A stretch of DNA of 17,046 nucleotides from an uncultured Sphingomonas sp. GTDB lineage: Bacteria; Pseudomonadota; Alphaproteobacteria; Sphingomonadales; Sphingomonadaceae. A model generated the notes under the pieces. That model was not told the origin of the DNA. It saw only the letters and a program-made list of their open reading frames with translations, and made no database searches. The translations under genes and the position numbers were made by a program. The stretch lies in the NCBI RefSeq assembly GCF_946478955.1, contig NZ_CAMLDL010000031.1:1-17046 (forward strand), given 5' to 3'. How positions within the stretch are numbered: the stretch's first letter is position 1; every line of letters starts with the position of its first letter. Shown in pieces: positions 14,141 to 17,046 of the stretch.

Positions 14141-14178
14141 AGGGTCGACGCCGGATTTCGGCGCCGACCCTTTGTCTT
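14141..14178 (+). terminator. intrinsic terminator of the peptide operon
   Basis: AGGGTCG (14141-14147) pairs with CGACCCT (14165-14171). Inside, after one mismatch, CGCCG/CGGCG closes a GATTT loop. The stem is followed by TTGTCTT (14172-14178). This is the clearest rho-independent terminator in the window and separates the peptide genes from the exporter genes. Confidence 0.8.
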
Positions 14179-14185
14179 GATGGCC

Positions 14186-14202
14186 TAGTGCATCTGTCCA
14201 GC
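14186..14202 (+). promoter_or_regulatory. shared 17-bp motif, copy 2 (upstream of exporter genes)
   Basis: TAGTGCATCTGTCCAGC, differing at one position from the copy at 11883-11899 and in the same orientation. It lies just after the peptide terminator and 102 bases before the hlyD-type start (54 before the 14-codon leader frame). This is where a promoter for the exporter unit is needed, so it may be an operator or promoter element. Confidence 0.5.
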
Positions 14203-14256
14203 ATGCCAATACGCCTCAACTGGTGCAGCTTGGTCGCAAGCTCAGGGGAGGAAGAG

Positions 14257-14301
14257 ATGTTCGAATCGTCCGCCAAATTCCAAACGATGGCAAGGGGTTG
14301 A
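14257..14301 (+). CDS. possible 14-codon leader ORF upstream of the membrane fusion gene
   Basis: ATG at 14257 is preceded by GGGGAGGAAGAG (14245-14256), the strongest Shine-Dalgarno sequence near here, yet the frame ends after 14 codons (MFESSAKFQTMARG) at TGA 14299-14301. The next ATG, of the HlyD-type gene, follows three bases later. It may be a leader peptide that couples translation into the exporter gene, or the stump of another peptide gene. The product has no double-glycine motif. Confidence 0.4.
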   Translation: MFESSAKFQTMARG

Positions 14302-14304
14302 ACC

Positions 14305-15531
14305 ATGCTGTTTCGTAAGGAAGTGCTGGAAGAAAAAGCGGACCGATTGACTGGCGAGGTTCAGGTTGCGGTGCCCATTCCGTGGCAGGCGATTGGTTAT
14401 CTACTGTTCGGCTCCATCGCCGCTGCTTTGATCTTCCTGGCGTTGGGCAGCTATGCGCGGATAGAAACGGTAACTGGGTCCATCGTCCCCGACGCCGGTG
14501 TTTCATTGGTGCTTCCCACCCGCACGGGAACGATCAGCGAGATTAGCGTCCGCGACGGCCAGTATGTCGAAAAGGGTGCACCGCTCGTTCGCATCCGCTC
14601 AGAACTGGACAGCCCGTCCGGGGGATCGAGTGAGGGCGCAATTGCCGCCGCGATTGTCCAACAGGACAGTAGCCTGGCGGTACAGATGGCCGCGATCAAC
14701 GCCGCCACTCAGGCGCAGCGGACGCAGCTAGTCGCACAGCGCGCCGGTCTATCGGCGGAAATAGGACAATTGGAGTCGCAGCTGGTCTATCAGAAAGAGC
14801 TGGTGTCGTCGGCAGAGGACGACATCAGCCGGACGAAGGTGGTGGCGGACCGCGGGTTCATCAGCGCCCGCGACATGAGGACGCGGGAAGACCAGCTGCT
14901 GTCGCGGCGGCAAGGGCTGTCGCAGATCACCCAGGCGCTGGCATCAAAGCGCGCGGCCCTGATTGAGGCGCAGCGCAGCACGGCGCAGATGGAGGCGCAG
15001 GCCGTCGCTCAGTCGGCGAGCATTTCTGCCTCCCGCGCGCAGGTTGCGCAGGCCGCCGCCAGTACCGATGGGTCGCGCGGATATGTCATTCGCGCGCCGT
15101 TTGCGGGTCGTGTGTCGGGCCTTACCGCAAAAGTCGGCCAGCAAGTCAGCACACAGAGCCCACTTATGAGCGTTGTGCCGCAGGGCGCCGTACTGCAGGC
15201 GCAACTTGCGGTTCCGACCACGGCCATCGGTTTTGTGAAGAAGGGGCAGGTCGTGCGGCTGGCGGTCGACGCCTTCCCCTATCAGAAATTTGGTACCGTC
15301 GAAGGCCGCGTATTGTCCGTGTCCCAAAGCGCAATTCCGCAGCAGACCGCGAACGGCGCCGCCGTTGCGGTCTATCCCGTGACGGTCGCCCTGGGGCGCG
15401 AAACGGTCGAAGCGTACCATCGGCAGGAACGGCTACTTCCCGGCATGTCGCTGACGGCGCGCGTAGTTGCCGATCGCCAGAGCCTTTTCGAATGGTTGTT
15501 TGAGCCGCTGTTCGCGGTCCGCAAGCGGTAG
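14305..15531 (+). CDS. HlyD-family membrane fusion protein of a peptide exporter
   Basis: Periplasmic adaptor that links an inner-membrane ABC exporter to an outer-membrane channel. The 408-residue protein has a short cytoplasmic N-terminus and one membrane segment (about 28-48). Next come a first lipoyl half (GTISEISVRDGQYVEKGAPL, about 75-94) and a long Gln/Ala-rich coiled coil (about 125-255). A second lipoyl half (VIRAPFAGRVSGL, about 261-273) and a beta-barrel region complete it. AAGGGG (14292-14297) lies seven bases upstream of the ATG. Ten bases separate it from the C39 ABC gene, so they form one unit. No TolC-like gene is in the window; a shared chromosomal TolC is likely used. Confidence 0.9.
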   Translation: MLFRKEVLEEKADRLTGEVQVAVPIPWQAIGYLLFGSIAAALIFLALGSYARIETVTGSIVPDAGVSLVLPTRTGTISEISVRDGQYVEKGAPLVRIRSELDSPSGGSSEGAIAAAIVQQDSSLAVQMAAINAATQAQRTQLVAQRAGLSAEIGQLESQLVYQKELVSSAEDDISRTKVVADRGFISARDMRTREDQLLSRRQGLSQITQALASKRAALIEAQRSTAQMEAQAVAQSASISASRAQVAQAAASTDGSRGYVIRAPFAGRVSGLTAKVGQQVSTQSPLMSVVPQGAVLQAQLAVPTTAIGFVKKGQVVRLAVDAFPYQKFGTVEGRVLSVSQSAIPQQTANGAAVAVYPVTVALGRETVEAYHRQERLLPGMSLTARVVADRQSLFEWLFEPLFAVRKR

Positions 15532-15541
15532 GAGTTGGACG

Positions 15542-17046
15542 ATGCTTGAACTGGGAATGGTAACGCGGTCCCGGGTCCGCCTCGTTCGTCAGACCGAGAT
15601 CGCGGAATGCGGGCTGGCGTCGCTGACCATGATCGCAAACTATTATGGTCTCGATATTGATTTGGGCACGATGCGGCGGCGGTTTGCGCCCAGCCTTCGC
15701 GGTGCGCCGCTGCGCTCGCTGCTGCAGATCGCCGACAGGATTGGCCTGACGCCCAGAGCCGTCAAACTGCCGCTAGATCAACTATCGAATCTGCACATGC
15801 CCGCGATCCTCCATTGGGATCTCAATCACTATGTCGTGATCGAAGCAGTGAAGGGCGACAAGGCGCTGGTCCATAACCCTGACGGGCGGTCCCAATGGCT
15901 GGCCATGTCGGAGGTGTCGAAGCATTTTACCGGCGTCGCACTAGAGCTGCGGGTCAGCGATAATTTTGAAGGCGGCAAAGCGCGTGAGCGGCTGAGGCTC
16001 AATCAGCTTTGGAACCGGATGACCGGCATGCGCCGCGCCTTGGCGCAGGTCATTGTCTTGAGCCTTGTGCTGCAGGCGTTCGTGCTGGCGTCACCCTATT
16101 ATATGCAGGTCGCGCTCGACAGCGCACTGCCGTCACTTGACCATGACATGCTGACCGTACTGGCGCTGGGGTTTGGCCTGTTCACGCTGATTAACGGGAC
16201 GGCGACATTGCTGCGTTCATTCGTGCTGCTGGTGGCCGGGACGTCGCTGGGGTACGGCCTGGCGACCAACATTGCGCGGCGCCTTTTCCGCCTGCCCGTG
16301 GAATGGTTTGAGCGGCGCCATACCGGTGACATATTGTCGCGGTTCCAATCGATCGGTCCCATCCAGACCATGCTGACACAGGGCGCAACCGCCGGTCTCG
16401 TCGATGGCACAATGGCGATTTTCACATTGGCGCTGATGGCGTTTTATAGTGTGAAATTGACGCTGATCGCAGTCACTGCGTTCGCGCTTTATGGCATCGT
16501 CCGCTACATTTCCTTCACGCTCCAGCGCGAGGCACAGGAAGCGAGCATCATCCTTCACGGCAAGGAACAATCAACGCTGATCGAATCGCTCCGCGGGATG
16601 GTCACGCTGCGCTTGTTTGGGCGCGAAACCATGCGCCACGCGCTGTGGCAATCAAAGCTGACAGATGCGGTGAATGCCGATGCGCGGCTGGCGCGCGTGG
16701 GTATCTGGCAATCGAGCGGTAACACGCTGATCTTCGGGTTAGAAAATATCATCACCGTATGGCTGGCGATCGGTATGGTCATGGACGGCGCCGGGTTCAG
16801 CATCGGCATGGTGTTCGCCTACATGGCCTACAAGAATCAATTCACCCAGAAGGCCGCCGCTCTAGTCGATCAGGCCATCGCGTTCCGCATGCTGGGTCTA
16901 CACTTGGAACGACTGTCCGACATCGCAATGACGGAGGAAGATCGTAGCTTTGGTTCGGGCGGGGACACTGAAACCGACCTGAAGGGGCGGTTGGAGCTGC
17001 GCAAGACCTTCTACAGCAAGCTGCGCATGGTGCTGTACGGCGGTGC
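15542..17046 (+). CDS. C39-peptidase ABC exporter for double-glycine peptides (partial, 3' end missing)
   Basis: Peptidase-containing ABC transporter that cleaves leaders after GG and exports the core. The first 501 codons are in the window. The N-terminal C39 domain (about 13-140) has the oxyanion Gln17 and nucleophile Cys23 in RQTEIAECGLASL, and His96 in WDLNHYVVI. The third triad position, usually Asp in a DP motif, is Asn112 (VHNPDG). A transmembrane domain with several hydrophobic segments follows (about 160-440), with the coupling segment VEWFERRHTGDILSRF. The nucleotide-binding domain should begin near residue 480; LKGRLELR fits, but the following residues KTFYSKLRMVLYGG do not. AGGAG (15530-15534) is seven bases upstream of the ATG. 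Substrates are presumably the eight double-glycine peptides upstream. Confidence 0.9.
   Translation, partial: MLELGMVTRSRVRLVRQTEIAECGLASLTMIANYYGLDIDLGTMRRRFAPSLRGAPLRSLLQIADRIGLTPRAVKLPLDQLSNLHMPAILHWDLNHYVVIEAVKGDKALVHNPDGRSQWLAMSEVSKHFTGVALELRVSDNFEGGKARERLRLNQLWNRMTGMRRALAQVIVLSLVLQAFVLASPYYMQVALDSALPSLDHDMLTVLALGFGLFTLINGTATLLRSFVLLVAGTSLGYGLATNIARRLFRLPVEWFERRHTGDILSRFQSIGPIQTMLTQGATAGLVDGTMAIFTLALMAFYSVKLTLIAVTAFALYGIVRYISFTLQREAQEASIILHGKEQSTLIESLRGMVTLRLFGRETMRHALWQSKLTDAVNADARLARVGIWQSSGNTLIFGLENIITVWLAIGMVMDGAGFSIGMVFAYMAYKNQFTQKAAALVDQAIAFRMLGLHLERLSDIAMTEEDRSFGSGGDTETDLKGRLELRKTFYSKLRMVLYGG

Noticed and set aside
1..17046. CRISPR array, tRNA, rRNA, IS element or integrase
   Set aside because: No regularly spaced repeats, no tRNA- or rRNA-like sequence and no transposase or recombinase frame was seen on either strand.

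Overview
The window looks like chromosomal DNA from a high-GC alphaproteobacterium, most likely a member of Sphingomonadales. The reasons are the protein signatures of the spc ribosomal operon, an adk gene directly after secY, an Arg/Gly-rich N-terminal extension on ribosomal protein S5, and intergenic palindromes of the CGTCATTGCGAG type. The genus cannot be fixed from the sequence alone.

Left part (1-5314): the 3' part of the spc operon, all on the + strand: rpsN, rpsH, rplF, rplR, rpsE, rpmD, rplO, secY, adk. Spacing is tight or overlapping except around two hairpin-containing spacers, before rplO and before secY. The usual downstream partners (rpsM, rpsK, rpoA, rplQ) do not follow adk in this window. 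A palindromic repeat element sits there instead.

Middle part (5316-9189): ordinary accessory metabolism. It holds a secreted SRPBCC-fold protein, a chromosomal dihydrofolate reductase (folA, - strand), a secreted metal-dependent amidohydrolase and an FAD-linked D-2-hydroxyacid dehydrogenase.

Right part (9320-17046): the interesting part, a putative peptide secretion and signalling locus. A multi-pass membrane histidine kinase with a degenerate receiver domain converges on a LuxR-type response regulator. Divergent from the regulator lies a run of eight small genes of 43-75 codons. Each encodes a peptide with a double-glycine leader (hydrophobic residues at -12, -7 and usually -4, then GG). 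One 159-residue protein with eight cysteines is nested between two paralogous long-leader peptides. A strong terminator ends the peptide run. It is followed by an HlyD-type membrane fusion protein and the start of a C39-peptidase ABC exporter, which would cleave such leaders during export. A 17-bp motif (one mismatch) is present upstream of both the peptide run and the exporter genes, suggesting co-regulation.

Proposed working model (inference): the kinase/regulator pair controls production of a multi-peptide bacteriocin-like or signalling cocktail, which is matured and exported by the C39 ABC transporter and HlyD protein. No post-translational modification enzyme of a recognised class is visible. 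The last roughly 40 bases of the window do not read as an ABC nucleotide-binding domain and may be a chimeric contig end.
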